Notes under the pieces: model-generated
Told to the model about the DNA's origin: nothing
What the model saw: only the letters and a program-made list of their open reading frames with translations
The model's database searches: none
Shown: one piece after another, positions 9,300-18,005 of the stretch
How positions within the stretch are numbered: position 1 is the stretch's first letter
Layout: each line of letters opens with the position of its first letter
Source: JAPULR01 sp965238215
Lineage (GTDB): Bacteria > Chloroflexota > Dehalococcoidia > Lucifugimonadales > GCA-2712585
Length of the DNA stretch: 64,000 bases
Direction: 5' to 3'
Assembly: GCA_965238215.1 (NCBI GenBank)
Contig: OZ250180.1
Location: forward strand, 248,001-312,000
Program-made: the position numbers and the translations under genes

Positions 9300-10913
9300 T
9301 CAGCTTGGGTCCATCACCCGGCCGAGGAACAGGATGGTGCCCGTCGGCTCGTCTCGAATCAGGAATATGAAGGGCCTGTCGAAAGTGATCGTAATTGGTT
9401 CAAGGGGATCTCTTGCACCCAAGAGCATCCCCACCAAGGCGGTAGCTGCTGCTGCCTCGGTACCCTCTTCATCCACCGACACAAATGCCTTATGAACAAC
9501 TGCGGAAATAAACAGGTCTTCGGAATCGATTATGCCAGAGAAGTCGGCTGCATCGCCGAAGGAGTCGGGCATACCCATTTTCGCCAGAGTTTCATTGAGC
9601 TTAAAGTCAGACGCATATTCAAATCTAGGCATGTTCAATGTTACGTCTCTTTCCTCCCACTGCTTCTGAACCAGGTCAAGAATACCGGCAGTCAATGAGT
9701 TCTCAAAGTCTTCGAATTTTCCATTATCGGGCAGTAGGACGAGCATCGACATTCCGCTGGTGTAGTAAGGGATGCTAACCGCCTGGAATCCATCCCCTAG
9801 TGCATAGCCGAACCACCCTCTAGTTGACCTTCCGGTCATCATTGGGACATCGACTTTCTTTCCATCCAATAAGTGAAACCGCTGTTCCTTAGTATCTGCC
9901 GGATTAAAGGGCAAGCGCCACTTGGCGTTGAAATTGATCGCGTTAGTCAGCACAAACCGAGTTAATGAGTCGATGGCATTCCGCGGAATCAGATCCTTAA
10001 TTTTGTCTTCGGTCTCTTTTGCCACCCAATCGTTTATTCTGACTCGGGATTCCTCCGATGCGTCGGCAAAATCCAGAGGCCTCATCTCTCCCCCGTAGTG
10101 CTCCGCAAGCGTATTAAGGTAGTCTTCGTGAAACTCAAACCCTTCCTGTCCCCAGACCGCGTTGGCGATGTTCAAATTGAAAACGGAAAAAGTTCCGCCT
10201 TTGGAATGCAACGCGAGGTCTAGAGCATGGAAGGCGGGATGCAGGCTCTTCTGTGGGAGGCTGTACCGGAGAGTGTCCGCCATCTGGCGTTCCGTCTCTC
10301 CTCTAGCCCCAGCATAGGCCATCGCCAAGACTTGGGAGATGCTGAACGGCGAGAAGAATAGATTGGCTTCCCCATCGCTCAGAGCCCTGTAGAGATCGAA
10401 GGCGAAGTTGCTATTCTCGCAGGCCAATTTAAGCACATCTTTGTCCACCGGTTCGGCGTTGCCGGCATCATACGCAGGACAGGGCCTGGGGGTGGGCGTG
10501 ACGGTGACAGGCGTAGGCTGCGGTTGGGCCTCTTCAACGTCCACCGTAGACGAGGGCTTGGGGGTTGGCGCAGAAGTGGCCATGACAGTGGCAGGCGTTG
10601 ACTGTGGTTGGGCCTCTTCTACGTCCACCGTAGACGAGGGTTTGGGGGTTGGCGCAGAAGTGGCCATGACAGTGGCAGGCGTTGACTGTGGTTGGGCCTC
10701 TTCTACGTCCACCGTAGACGAGGGCTTAGTAGCTAGCGCAGAAGTGGCCATGGCAGTGACAGGCGTGGGCTGCGGTCGGTCATCTTCTCTGCCATCACTC
10801 CCACAAGCTTGGAGGACCAGCGCAACCGACAGAACGAGGAGCAAACCCAGCAGTAGCTTGGGCAGAGGGCCGCTTGTGGTCGTCGCCGTGTTTTTGAAAA
10901 AAGAGGTATTCAT
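9300..10913 (-). CDS. Lipoprotein serpin 2 (protease inhibitor)
   Basis: A 537-residue paralog of the neighbouring serpins. The start MNTSFFKNTATTT at 10913 aligns with MPNYLSKTTATT of serpin 1 and puts the lipobox cysteine at the same residue (37). Three 28-residue Pro/Thr repeats link the anchor to the serpin domain. The hinge EEGTEAAAAT is intact, but the exposed loop reads ALVGMLLGARDPLEP, more hydrophobic than in the paralogs, so a different protease target is likely. The closing DRPFIFLIRDEPTGTILFLG is identical to serpins 1 and 3. Its own promoter is at 10959-10988. Confidence 0.93.
   Translation of the reverse strand: MNTSFFKNTATTTSGPLPKLLLGLLLVLSVALVLQACGSDGREDDRPQPTPVTAMATSALATKPSSTVDVEEAQPQSTPATVMATSAPTPKPSSTVDVEEAQPQSTPATVMATSAPTPKPSSTVDVEEAQPQPTPVTVTPTPRPCPAYDAGNAEPVDKDVLKLACENSNFAFDLYRALSDGEANLFFSPFSISQVLAMAYAGARGETERQMADTLRYSLPQKSLHPAFHALDLALHSKGGTFSVFNLNIANAVWGQEGFEFHEDYLNTLAEHYGGEMRPLDFADASEESRVRINDWVAKETEDKIKDLIPRNAIDSLTRFVLTNAINFNAKWRLPFNPADTKEQRFHLLDGKKVDVPMMTGRSTRGWFGYALGDGFQAVSIPYYTSGMSMLVLLPDNGKFEDFENSLTAGILDLVQKQWEERDVTLNMPRFEYASDFKLNETLAKMGMPDSFGDAADFSGIIDSEDLFISAVVHKAFVSVDEEGTEAAAATALVGMLLGARDPLEPITITFDRPFIFLIRDEPTGTILFLGRVMDPS
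10472..10784. repeat. 84-bp coding minisatellite in serpin 2 linker
   Basis: Three 84-bp units plus a partial one, encoding 28-residue repeats (EAQPQSTPATVMATSAPTPK and PSSTVDVE). Two adjacent units are almost identical, showing recent unit duplication. Homologous to the repeat in serpin 1, absent from serpin 3. Confidence 0.85.
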
Positions 10914-10958
10914 TTTGGAAGGGCGTCTCCGTAACATAGTGGATCCAAGAGTTTACTG

Positions 10959-10988
10959 AATGTATGTGCTAGAGAACCAGTCTGTCGA
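10959..10988 (-). promoter_or_regulatory. Promoter of serpin 2
   Basis: Minus-strand TCGACA (10988-10983), 18-bp spacer, TACATT (10964-10959). It matches the serpin 1 and serpin 3 promoters in position and spacing. Confidence 0.65.
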
Positions 10989-11091
10989 CCACGCCGATGA
11001 GTACGGCCGCGCCATGCGGCGGACCCTTTCACATAAAGATCCCCTACTTGCAAAGGAGAAGGCAAAGCTAATTCGGTTAGAAATCCGGCCT

Positions 11092-12447
11092 TCAGCTGGG
11101 GTCCATAACCCGGCCAAGGAAGAGAATAGTGCCCGTTGGCTCGTCCCGAATCAGAAAAATAAAAGGCCGGTCCAAGGTGACGGTAATCGGTTCTAGGGGA
11201 GCCCGGTATGACGTTGGCACCCCAGTAAGAGCAGTAGCTGCTGCTGCCTCGGTGCCCTCTTCATTCACCGACACAAATGCTTTGTGAAAAATGTCGGCAA
11301 TCATCAAGTCAATCTCGTCAGCAATGCCTGAGAAATCTGCGGCTTCGGTAAAGGCGTCCTGCATTCCCAGTTCCACCAGAATGGCTTTGGGCATAAATGC
11401 AAATTCAAATTCGAACCTGGGCATATGCAGCGTTAAGTCTCTTGACTCCCTCCTGACCCGAATCTCGTCTAGAATCCCGGCAGCCAGTGAATCCTCGAGG
11501 TCCTCGAATTTGCCCTTATCGGGCAAGACGACGACCATCGACATTCCGTCGGTGTAGTAAGGGACGTCAATCGCTTGATATCCATCTCCACGAGCATAGC
11601 CGAACCACCCTTCACTGGACCCACCGGTCATCATCGGGACTTGGACCCTTTTGCCATACAGCAAGTAGAAGGGTCGATCTTCAGTGGCATCAGGGTAAAA
11701 TGGCTCGAGCCACTGGGCATTGAAATAGATGGCGTTCGTGAGCACAAACCGGGTGAACGAGTTGATAGCCCCGCGCGGTATCAGGTCTTTGATTTTGTCC
11801 TCAGTCGCTTCCGCGATCCAATCGTTTATCGTGACGCGGGATTCTTCTGGTGAGGCAGCGAAGTTCAGTCCCCGCATCTCATCCCCATAGTAATCCGCCA
11901 GCGTATCCAGATATTCTCTTCGAAATCCAAACCCGTCCTGTCCCCACACGGCATTCGCGATGTTCAACCGGAAGTTTGGATTATCCTCATCTGAGTCGGA
12001 CGGATTATATGCATCCTCACCTCTGGAATGAAGCGAAACATCTAATGCATCAAAAGCGGGATGCAGCCTGTCCTGGGGCAGGGCGTAACGGAGGGCGTCA
12101 GCCATCTGACGTTCCGTCTCTCCCCTTGCCCCCGCATAGGCCATCGCCAATACCTGTGAGATGCTGTAGGGCGAGAAGAAGAGGTTCTCCTCCTTCTCTT
12201 TCTCTCCACTGAGAGCCCTGTACAAATCAAAGGCGAAATTACTATTGTCGCAGGCCAGTTGATTGGGGTCCTGGTGCATCTCTTCTCCGCTATTTGCACC
12301 ATCAACAGGACAAGTTCTGTTAATAAGTTCAAGCGGCTCATCACTCCCACAAGCTTGAAAAACCACCACCACGGCTAGAACAACAAAAACACCCAACAGC
12401 AGCTTCGGCAGAGTCCAATCCGCGATATGGGTAGAACAGTGAGGCAT
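11092..12447 (-). CDS. Lipoprotein serpin 3 (protease inhibitor)
   Basis: A 451-residue paralog with a lipoprotein signal (KLLLGVFVVLAVVVVFQAC) and only a short, repeat-free linker before the serpin domain. The hinge EEGTEAAAAT is present, followed by the loop ALTGVPTSYRAPLEP, which contains an Arg absent from serpin 1's loop and differs from serpin 2. The start at 12447 (MPHCSTHIADW) is chosen because upstream codons overlap the promoter at 12491-12520. It is the promoter-proximal member of the array. Probable role: inhibition of exogenous or predator-derived proteases at the cell surface (inference). Confidence 0.93.
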   Translation of the reverse strand: MPHCSTHIADWTLPKLLLGVFVVLAVVVVFQACGSDEPLELINRTCPVDGANSGEEMHQDPNQLACDNSNFAFDLYRALSGEKEKEENLFFSPYSISQVLAMAYAGARGETERQMADALRYALPQDRLHPAFDALDVSLHSRGEDAYNPSDSDEDNPNFRLNIANAVWGQDGFGFRREYLDTLADYYGDEMRGLNFAASPEESRVTINDWIAEATEDKIKDLIPRGAINSFTRFVLTNAIYFNAQWLEPFYPDATEDRPFYLLYGKRVQVPMMTGGSSEGWFGYARGDGYQAIDVPYYTDGMSMVVVLPDKGKFEDLEDSLAAGILDEIRVRRESRDLTLHMPRFEFEFAFMPKAILVELGMQDAFTEAADFSGIADEIDLMIADIFHKAFVSVNEEGTEAAAATALTGVPTSYRAPLEPITVTLDRPFIFLIRDEPTGTILFLGRVMDPS

Positions 12448-12490
12448 TTTCAAATCACATCTCCACAGGGTTTCGAGCACGAATACGATG

Positions 12491-12520
12491 AATATATGTA
12501 CTAAGTAGCACACTTGTCAA
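12491..12520 (-). promoter_or_regulatory. Promoter of serpin 3
   Basis: Minus-strand TTGACA (12520-12515), 18-bp spacer, TATATT (12496-12491), the same architecture as the other two serpin promoters. Confidence 0.72.
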
Positions 12521-12624
12521 CCACGCCGATAGGGACGAGACCCATCCCCAACGTGCGCCCCTCAGCCCGTTGATGTTACTATGCCCACCATATGCCCCCA
12601 CTCCCAAACAACGGAGGTTCGCCC

Positions 12625-14301
12625 ATGCCCAGAATGACCGGAAATCGCTACATCGCAAAAATGCTGGAGGCCTACGGCATCACTAGTATTTTCCAGGTGC
12701 CCACCGCCTTCTTTGGCGTCATGGCGGAAATGGAGCACATGGACATCCGCCGGGTCGTGACTCACGGCGAGAAGGCCGCTGCCTACATGGCCGACGGCTA
12801 CGCCCGCGCCTCCCGCGGCCCCGGCGTCTGCATGGCCCAGAGCATCGGCGCAGCGAACCTGGCCGCGGGGCTAGCCGACGCCTTCATGGGCCAGTCCCCC
12901 GTCATCGCAATGACCAACGCCATTCCCGCCGAGCACCGCTACCGCCACGTCTACCAGGAGTACGACCACGCCGCCCCCTTCCACTCCGTCACCAAGGCCA
13001 GCTACGACGTGGACAAAGTATCCAGGGTGCCGGACTCCATGAGACAGACCTTCCGCGAGGCCACCACCGGCTCGCCAGGGCCGGTACATCTGCACGTTCG
13101 AGACGAGGCCCTGTTCGCCGAGGCCAACCTGGACCTCGTCGTCGAGGAGCGACATGCGCGATACCCCGCCTTCCGCCCCGAACCGAGCATGGACCACGTT
13201 AAGGAAGCCGCTCGGCTCATCGCCCAGGCCCGCCGGCCCGTTATCATATCCGGCTCCGGCGTCATGGCCTCCGGCGCCTGGCCCGAGGTGGCCCAGTTGG
13301 CGGAGATGCTCACCATCCCCGTGGCCACTACCCTCAACGCCAAGATGACCCTTGCCGCCGACCATCCTCTCAACGTGGGCGTCGTCGGGCGATACTCCCA
13401 TTGGAGCGCCAACCGAATAGTGTCGTCGGCGGACCTTGTCATCGCCATAGGCACCCGCTTGGGCGGAATGGCTACCTGGGAATGGCGGGTCCCGCCGGCG
13501 GGCGTACCCACGGTGCAGATAGGTATAGACCCCGCCGAACTGGGTCGAAACTACCCCGCCACGGCTGCCGTTCAAGGCGACGCTAAGGTTTCCCTCCAAC
13601 GACTCATCGATGTCCTCGAGCCCGTCGGCCCCCGGCAGGACGTGCTGAATGAGGTAAGCCAAATCGTCGGTGAATGGCGTGAAGAGTTCCGGCCCCTGGT
13701 CGAGTCCGATGCTTCCCCCATGAGGCCGGAGCGCATGGTCAAGGAGATTGCGGAGCATCTACCCGCCGAAACCATGGTGGTCTCCGACACGGGCCATTCC
13801 GGCATCTGGACGGGTGTGATGATGGAGTTGAAGGAGCCCGGGCACAACTATATGCGATGCGTCGGCTCCCTTGGCTGGGGGCTGCCCGGCAGCATCGGCG
13901 CGAAGCTGGCCCTGCCCAACCGCCCCGTCCTCTGCTTCAGCGGCGACGGCGGATTCTGGTATCACATTGGCGAACTGGAAACGGCCCTCCGACACAACGT
14001 CAACCTCGTCATCGTCGTCAACGACAATCGCTCCCTGAACCAGGAAAAAGGCCCCATCGACCGAGCCTACGACGGCAATGCCACCCAGCGCGCCTACGAC
14101 GACCTGATGATGTTCAGCGACGTTGATCTGGCGCGGGTAGCCGAAGCAATGGGCTGCTACGCTGAGCGGGTGGAACGCCCGTCGGACATCGGCGACGCCA
14201 TGGCCCGCGCCTTCGCCGCCAACAAGCCCGCCGTCCTAGACATGGTCAGCGACGTAGAAGCCATGGCCCCCCAGGCAAGGGAGCAGGACGTTGTGAAGTA
14301 G
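12625..14301 (+). CDS. Thiamine diphosphate-dependent enzyme (acetolactate synthase-like)
   Basis: A 558-residue ThDP enzyme with the three-domain POX/ALS layout: N-terminal pyrimidine domain with the cofactor-activating Glu49 (THGEKAAAYMADGYARAS), a central domain (about 190-330), and a C-terminal PP domain with the GDG...NDN ThDP/Mg motif (FSGDGGFWYHIGELET and VIVVNDN). It could be an acetolactate synthase-type, benzoylformate decarboxylase-type or sulfoacetaldehyde acetyltransferase-type enzyme; the sequence does not decide. GGAGG at 12613-12617 selects the ATG at 12625 over an in-frame ATG 33 bp upstream. No small regulatory subunit lies nearby, which argues against a biosynthetic ALS. 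Confidence 0.88.
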   Translation: MPRMTGNRYIAKMLEAYGITSIFQVPTAFFGVMAEMEHMDIRRVVTHGEKAAAYMADGYARASRGPGVCMAQSIGAANLAAGLADAFMGQSPVIAMTNAIPAEHRYRHVYQEYDHAAPFHSVTKASYDVDKVSRVPDSMRQTFREATTGSPGPVHLHVRDEALFAEANLDLVVEERHARYPAFRPEPSMDHVKEAARLIAQARRPVIISGSGVMASGAWPEVAQLAEMLTIPVATTLNAKMTLAADHPLNVGVVGRYSHWSANRIVSSADLVIAIGTRLGGMATWEWRVPPAGVPTVQIGIDPAELGRNYPATAAVQGDAKVSLQRLIDVLEPVGPRQDVLNEVSQIVGEWREEFRPLVESDASPMRPERMVKEIAEHLPAETMVVSDTGHSGIWTGVMMELKEPGHNYMRCVGSLGWGLPGSIGAKLALPNRPVLCFSGDGGFWYHIGELETALRHNVNLVIVVNDNRSLNQEKGPIDRAYDGNATQRAYDDLMMFSDVDLARVAEAMGCYAERVERPSDIGDAMARAFAANKPAVLDMVSDVEAMAPQAREQDVVK

Positions 14302-14483
14302 CCGCGTTGAGGTGACCTCATGGATGACTACGTCCGCCGTGGTAATTTCTGACTACCCATCAATTCCGCCCAACCACCCATTTGTAGTCTTGAACGATTG
14401 GAACCCATGCTTGATACTGGGTCATCGAAGATCCCAAATGGATGTACACAAAATAGAATGCCAATGTGAATGGAGCAGTCTAC

Positions 14484-14726
14484 ATGGAAATATATTCAGA
14501 CCTGAAGTGTGGAAATTGTGGTGGAACCTGGATATACCAATCAGGAAGAGAACACTGGCCAGTCAGACAAGTCGGTAACGAAAGCCGAGTAGAGTTGTTG
14601 GTGCCATTTTGCTGTGTGGAATGTCAATCTGAAACATCAGTGGTATTCCGTTCTCGCGACAAAGGCAGCTACGATAAGATTAGCATTCAAATCGAATTGA
14701 CGGACGGACGTGAAGCATCAGTGTAG
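14484..14726 (+). CDS. Small zinc-ribbon protein
   Basis: An 80-residue protein with two CxxC knuckles, Cys9/Cys12 (KCGNCGGTW) and Cys44/Cys47 (CCVECQ), spaced as in a zinc ribbon. GGAG with 8-bp spacing precedes the ATG at 14484. The local sequence is more AT-rich than its neighbours. Family not recognised; zinc ribbons of this size usually bind nucleic acid or another protein. Confidence 0.6.
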   Translation: MEIYSDLKCGNCGGTWIYQSGREHWPVRQVGNESRVELLVPFCCVECQSETSVVFRSRDKGSYDKISIQIELTDGREASV

Positions 14727-14745
14727 GATTAAGAACGCTGTATAG

Positions 14746-16299
14746 ATGAGGTTCTTTAAAGCAATAATCCTCGCATTCGCAGTCCTCGCCGTTGGTGTCT
14801 CGGCGCAACCAGCTCATTCTGATGACGAGATAGAGGACGGTGTAATTGCCTTCGTCTCGCGCAAAGGTGGGAGCGACAGAATTTATCTTATGAACTCGAA
14901 TGGGTCGGGACAGATCAGGCTTACCGACACTTGGGCCGATTCGCCAAGCTGGTCGCCAGACGGGCAGCAAATAGCGTTTGAGTCAACACGAGAAGATGTC
15001 GGAGACATCGGAAGTATATTCGTTATGAACGTGGACGGCTCTGGTCGAATGCCACTAACCGATCCCTGTACCTGGGATTTGGCCCCGAGTTGGTCGCCAG
15101 ATGGGCGATACATAGCGTTTTGTTCAAGCCGAGATGCGGTTGTTCACCTCTTCCTAATGAACGCCGATGGCTCAGATTTGAGGCAGCTCACCAAGGGTAG
15201 GGCTGGAGGTTGTGATCCAAGTTGGTCACCGGACGGAGGATCAATCGCGTTTTCTTCAGACCGGGGCGGAGACTACGATATCTATGTCATGAACGCCGAC
15301 GGAGACCAGACTCGGTTGACCTATAGCGCATCATGGGACTATTCACCAAGCTGGTCTCCCAACGGCCAACAAATCGCTTTCGTATCAGGCAAAAGCGGAA
15401 GCGGGTATTTAGACGAGTATGAGATTGACATCATAAATGTGGACGGATCGGGTCAGACCCAACTTACCCATAATGAGTGGTATGACGGTCATCCAACTTG
15501 GTCACCGGACGGGCAACGTATAGTGTATTCATCAGAACAAGACGGAGATAGAGAGATATTCGTGATGAACGTGGATGGGTCTGGCCTCACGCAACTTACT
15601 CACAATACGCGGCATGACGGTCAACCAAGTTGGTCGCCAGTCGGTGTAAGTGCGTTGCCAGATAACATATCATCAATACTGAAGACGACGCCAACACCTG
15701 CCGCAACTCCAGCACCTACCCCTCAACCTACACCAGTTCCACCGACGCCTCAGCCCACCCTCCGACCAGTGCCCACCCCTAGTCTAACACCCACCCCGAC
15801 TCCTGCACCTGTTCCACCGACGCCTAACCCCGTTCCACCTACTCCTCGACCAACACCCGTAGTCACACCCACAGCTTCACCTATCCCAACATCCACTCCT
15901 CTTCCCACGCCCCGGCCAACATCCACCCTAAGACCGACTCCAACACCTCGTGCACTCGACCCGGATCTTCAAGCTTTACTCGACAATCCGCCTGATGAAG
16001 GCTCGCGCAGCGAGGGCACAGCCACCACAACACCTACGCCCACCCCGCTTGCCCTCGCCCGCCAAACCCCCACCCCTACCCCGACCTCAACGCCCTCGTC
16101 CGCAGTCACCCCCTCTCCCTCCCCTCCACCACCCACACCCTCCCCCGAACCCACCCCTGAGCGTGGCTTCTTCTTCAACTCCCTCCCGTCCCAAGAAAAC
16201 CCCGGCGATTGGGATTTCATGGACCCCGTCGCCCTCTCAATCATCGGCATCCTCCTAACGCTTGTCGGCACCTTTGTTCAGCTATTCAGGGGGCGTTAG
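14746..16299 (+). CDS. TolB-like beta-propeller surface protein with Pro/Thr stalk and C-terminal anchor
   Basis: A 517-residue exported protein. A Sec signal peptide (about 1-23, ending VSAQPAHS) is followed by six TolB/PD40 propeller repeats (SPSWSPDGQQIAF type) to about residue 305, a 150-residue Pro/Thr-rich stalk, and a hydrophobic C-terminal helix (ALSIIGILLTLVGTFVQLF) ending in FRGR, a membrane anchor. Unlike true TolB there is no Tol-Pal context and the protein is anchored at the C terminus. It probably displays a propeller outside the membrane for protein or glycan binding. The next gene starts 2 bp after the stop. Confidence 0.85.
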   Translation: MRFFKAIILAFAVLAVGVSAQPAHSDDEIEDGVIAFVSRKGGSDRIYLMNSNGSGQIRLTDTWADSPSWSPDGQQIAFESTREDVGDIGSIFVMNVDGSGRMPLTDPCTWDLAPSWSPDGRYIAFCSSRDAVVHLFLMNADGSDLRQLTKGRAGGCDPSWSPDGGSIAFSSDRGGDYDIYVMNADGDQTRLTYSASWDYSPSWSPNGQQIAFVSGKSGSGYLDEYEIDIINVDGSGQTQLTHNEWYDGHPTWSPDGQRIVYSSEQDGDREIFVMNVDGSGLTQLTHNTRHDGQPSWSPVGVSALPDNISSILKTTPTPAATPAPTPQPTPVPPTPQPTLRPVPTPSLTPTPTPAPVPPTPNPVPPTPRPTPVVTPTASPIPTSTPLPTPRPTSTLRPTPTPRALDPDLQALLDNPPDEGSRSEGTATTTPTPTPLALARQTPTPTPTSTPSSAVTPSPSPPPPTPSPEPTPERGFFFNSLPSQENPGDWDFMDPVALSIIGILLTLVGTFVQLFRGR

Positions 16300-16301
16300 C
16301 A

Positions 16302-17003
16302 ATGGCAAATATAAATAGAGGGCTACTGCCAGCCGACCGAGTATTGAAGATTGCTAAGCGCCTTGCGACCAACGCAGCACTGGGCCTGCCCTTCTTCCTG
16401 ATAGGCTTAATTGGCGTCACAGCCGCCGACCTGTCGGACCTCTCACTAATCTTTCTGGCCATCGTGATTCTGGGCTGCGTCATCGTCCTTATAGGCTTAT
16501 ACGGCAGTGTCCTAGCCCGGCCTAACCCAAATCTGATGCCCGACGAGCAAATTCAAGAGTTGCGCCATCCCTCCATGAAACCCGCAATGGCACGGATAGC
16601 CATGAGCGTTCCCTTCTTCCTCGTCGCCGGCTACGTTATGGCCTTCACCTACCTGCCCTACGTCTACCCCTTCGCATTGTTCCTGGTTGGCCTATTCCTG
16701 TATTTGAGGGGCGTCATCCGCTACTGGATTAACCACCATACAATCTATTACGTAACCAATCGACGGGTGGCTTACGCCTACAAGTTCTTATGGTTGGACA
16801 CCACGGAGATTCCCGTCGGCTCCATAAACGCCATCTCGGAGACCCGCAACCTTATCGAGATGATTACCGGGCGGGGTAGTGTGCTCGTTGCCAGCGGCAT
16901 AAGCGACCGGCACACGGTGCGAATGCAGGAGATAGACGCCCCTGGCCCAGTAGCACAAGCCATTCGTCGCCAAATCTCAGAACGACGTCAAGACTTCGTC
17001 TAA
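16302..17003 (+). CDS. PH-domain (bPH2/YdbS-like) membrane protein
   Basis: A 233-residue protein with four hydrophobic segments (about 22-42, 48-68, 105-122, 123-138), followed by a bacterial PH domain with the typical start NHHTIYYVTNRRVAYAYKF and PVGSINAI. Family members sit in the cytoplasmic membrane with the PH domain in the cytosol; function is mostly unknown. The ATG at 16302 follows a GGGGG-type ribosome site overlapping the stop of the propeller gene, so the two are one operon. Confidence 0.75.
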   Translation: MANINRGLLPADRVLKIAKRLATNAALGLPFFLIGLIGVTAADLSDLSLIFLAIVILGCVIVLIGLYGSVLARPNPNLMPDEQIQELRHPSMKPAMARIAMSVPFFLVAGYVMAFTYLPYVYPFALFLVGLFLYLRGVIRYWINHHTIYYVTNRRVAYAYKFLWLDTTEIPVGSINAISETRNLIEMITGRGSVLVASGISDRHTVRMQEIDAPGPVAQAIRRQISERRQDFV

Positions 17004-17007
17004 CCCC

Positions 17008-17487
17008 CTAACCCTCATCCCCCACCCTGTACGCCGCCGCCACCTCCCTGATGCGCGACAGGCTCGCTGACGCGTATTCCGTTGCCTCGTAGCGTTGAAT
17101 CTGCTGCTCTTTCAACCCTAACCTCTCCGCCAACTCCTTCTGACTTAGCCCCTTTGCGATGCGAGCCTTTATGAGCAGCTTGGGGATATCTACCACCGCC
17201 CCAAGCGCACCTAGATCAAATCCACCAGCCTTCAGTGTTTCGTACTCCGTCAACTCCCCCTCGAGGTCCGCCAGCTGGCTGCTCAAAGCGTCTCCCTGGG
17301 CCTTAGCAATGAGTGGATGCAGGCTGCTGCCATACACACCAGGGCTCTCCCTCACTGTTGCTGAGTTAGACGGCCCTGGTGGTACCTCGACATTCCCATC
17401 CCCACGCCTCCTTGCCTCCTCCAAAGCCTTTCTCAACCGCGCCGCTTGGGCCCTGGTTATCCTGTACTGCCTTTCGTTCTTAATCAT
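17008..17487 (-). CDS. XRE-family HTH regulator, probable antitoxin
   Basis: A 159-residue protein with a C-terminal XRE helix-turn-helix (RIAKGLSQKELAERLGLKEQ and QIQRYEATEY) and an N-terminal coiled-coil or dimerisation segment (RAQAARLRKALEEARRR; SSQLADLEGELTEYE). It overlaps the upstream gene by 4 bp (ATGA at 17484-17487) and has AGAGGGA ahead of its ATG. The position as second gene of a two-gene operon behind a nucleotidyltransferase-fold protein fits an antitoxin that also represses the operon. Confidence 0.75.
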   Translation of the reverse strand: MIKNERQYRITRAQAARLRKALEEARRRGDGNVEVPPGPSNSATVRESPGVYGSSLHPLIAKAQGDALSSQLADLEGELTEYETLKAGGFDLGALGAVVDIPKLLIKARIAKGLSQKELAERLGLKEQQIQRYEATEYASASLSRIREVAAAYRVGDEG

Positions 17488-17924
17488 TCTAATTCCCTCA
17501 AGTCTATGGCTACGATACCCTTCCGCCTTCCGGTTTCCTTGTCCATTTGGAAGAACTCCAAGAACGAGAACCCATCGTCATCTGCTATGTTGGACGCTGG
17601 AAACAACTCCCCCATGTATTTCGCTTTCTGCGTGGCCCTCCCAGGGTCAAAGCTAAGTAGCACGGGATCAAGGATTACGGGATCAACCCCGTCCTCTTCC
17701 CAGCAGGCGTCGAAGTCCCCCGGGTATTCTTTACCGGTAACGAAACTCCCATCGACGTACGCGGTATGGCATCCGGCGTCCTTCAAGCTAACCATTGCCG
17801 CCTTCAAGCCAGTCAAGAGAAGCCTCCTCCATTCAGTTCCCCCGAATCCATCCGCAAACTCGCTCCACGAAGCTCTGTGGATGCCCGGAGGCAGGAGTCC
17901 GCCCCCGTTAAGCTGCGGTATCAC
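17484..17924 (-). CDS. Nucleotidyltransferase-fold protein, probable toxin or partner of the XRE regulator
   Basis: A 146-residue protein carrying a minimal nucleotidyltransferase signature, G-S-F then D-F-D (YVDGSFVTGKEYPGDFDACW), as in NTase-fold toxins and the DUF6932-like group. The rest (DPVLLSFDPGRATQKAKYMG, FLEFFQMDKETG) matches no family I know well. Starts with GTG at 17924, 6 bp after a -10 box, so its mRNA should be leaderless. The gene pairing (NTase, then HTH) suggests a toxin-antitoxin or abortive-infection module; this is inference. Confidence 0.6.
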   Translation of the reverse strand: MIPQLNGGGLLPPGIHRASWSEFADGFGGTEWRRLLLTGLKAAMVSLKDAGCHTAYVDGSFVTGKEYPGDFDACWEEDGVDPVILDPVLLSFDPGRATQKAKYMGELFPASNIADDDGFSFLEFFQMDKETGRRKGIVAIDLRELE

Positions 17925-17930
17925 GACACA

Positions 17931-17959
17931 ACTTTATCATTGTGTTCCATACCTGTCAA
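17931..17959 (-). promoter_or_regulatory. Promoter of the NTase/XRE operon (leaderless)
   Basis: Minus-strand TTGACA (17959-17954), 17-bp spacer, TAAAGT (17936-17931), then 6 bp to the GTG start. The geometry is identical to the higB promoter at 30815-30843. Confidence 0.6.
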
Positions 17960-18005
17960 CCCATTGCCTTCGCGCTAAATCTGTCCATGCCAGGCGAAGC
18001 GACCC

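Noticed and set aside
14312..14578. 88-codon open frame overlapping the zinc-ribbon gene
   Set aside because: The other frame has paired CxxC motifs and a ribosome site; this one has neither.
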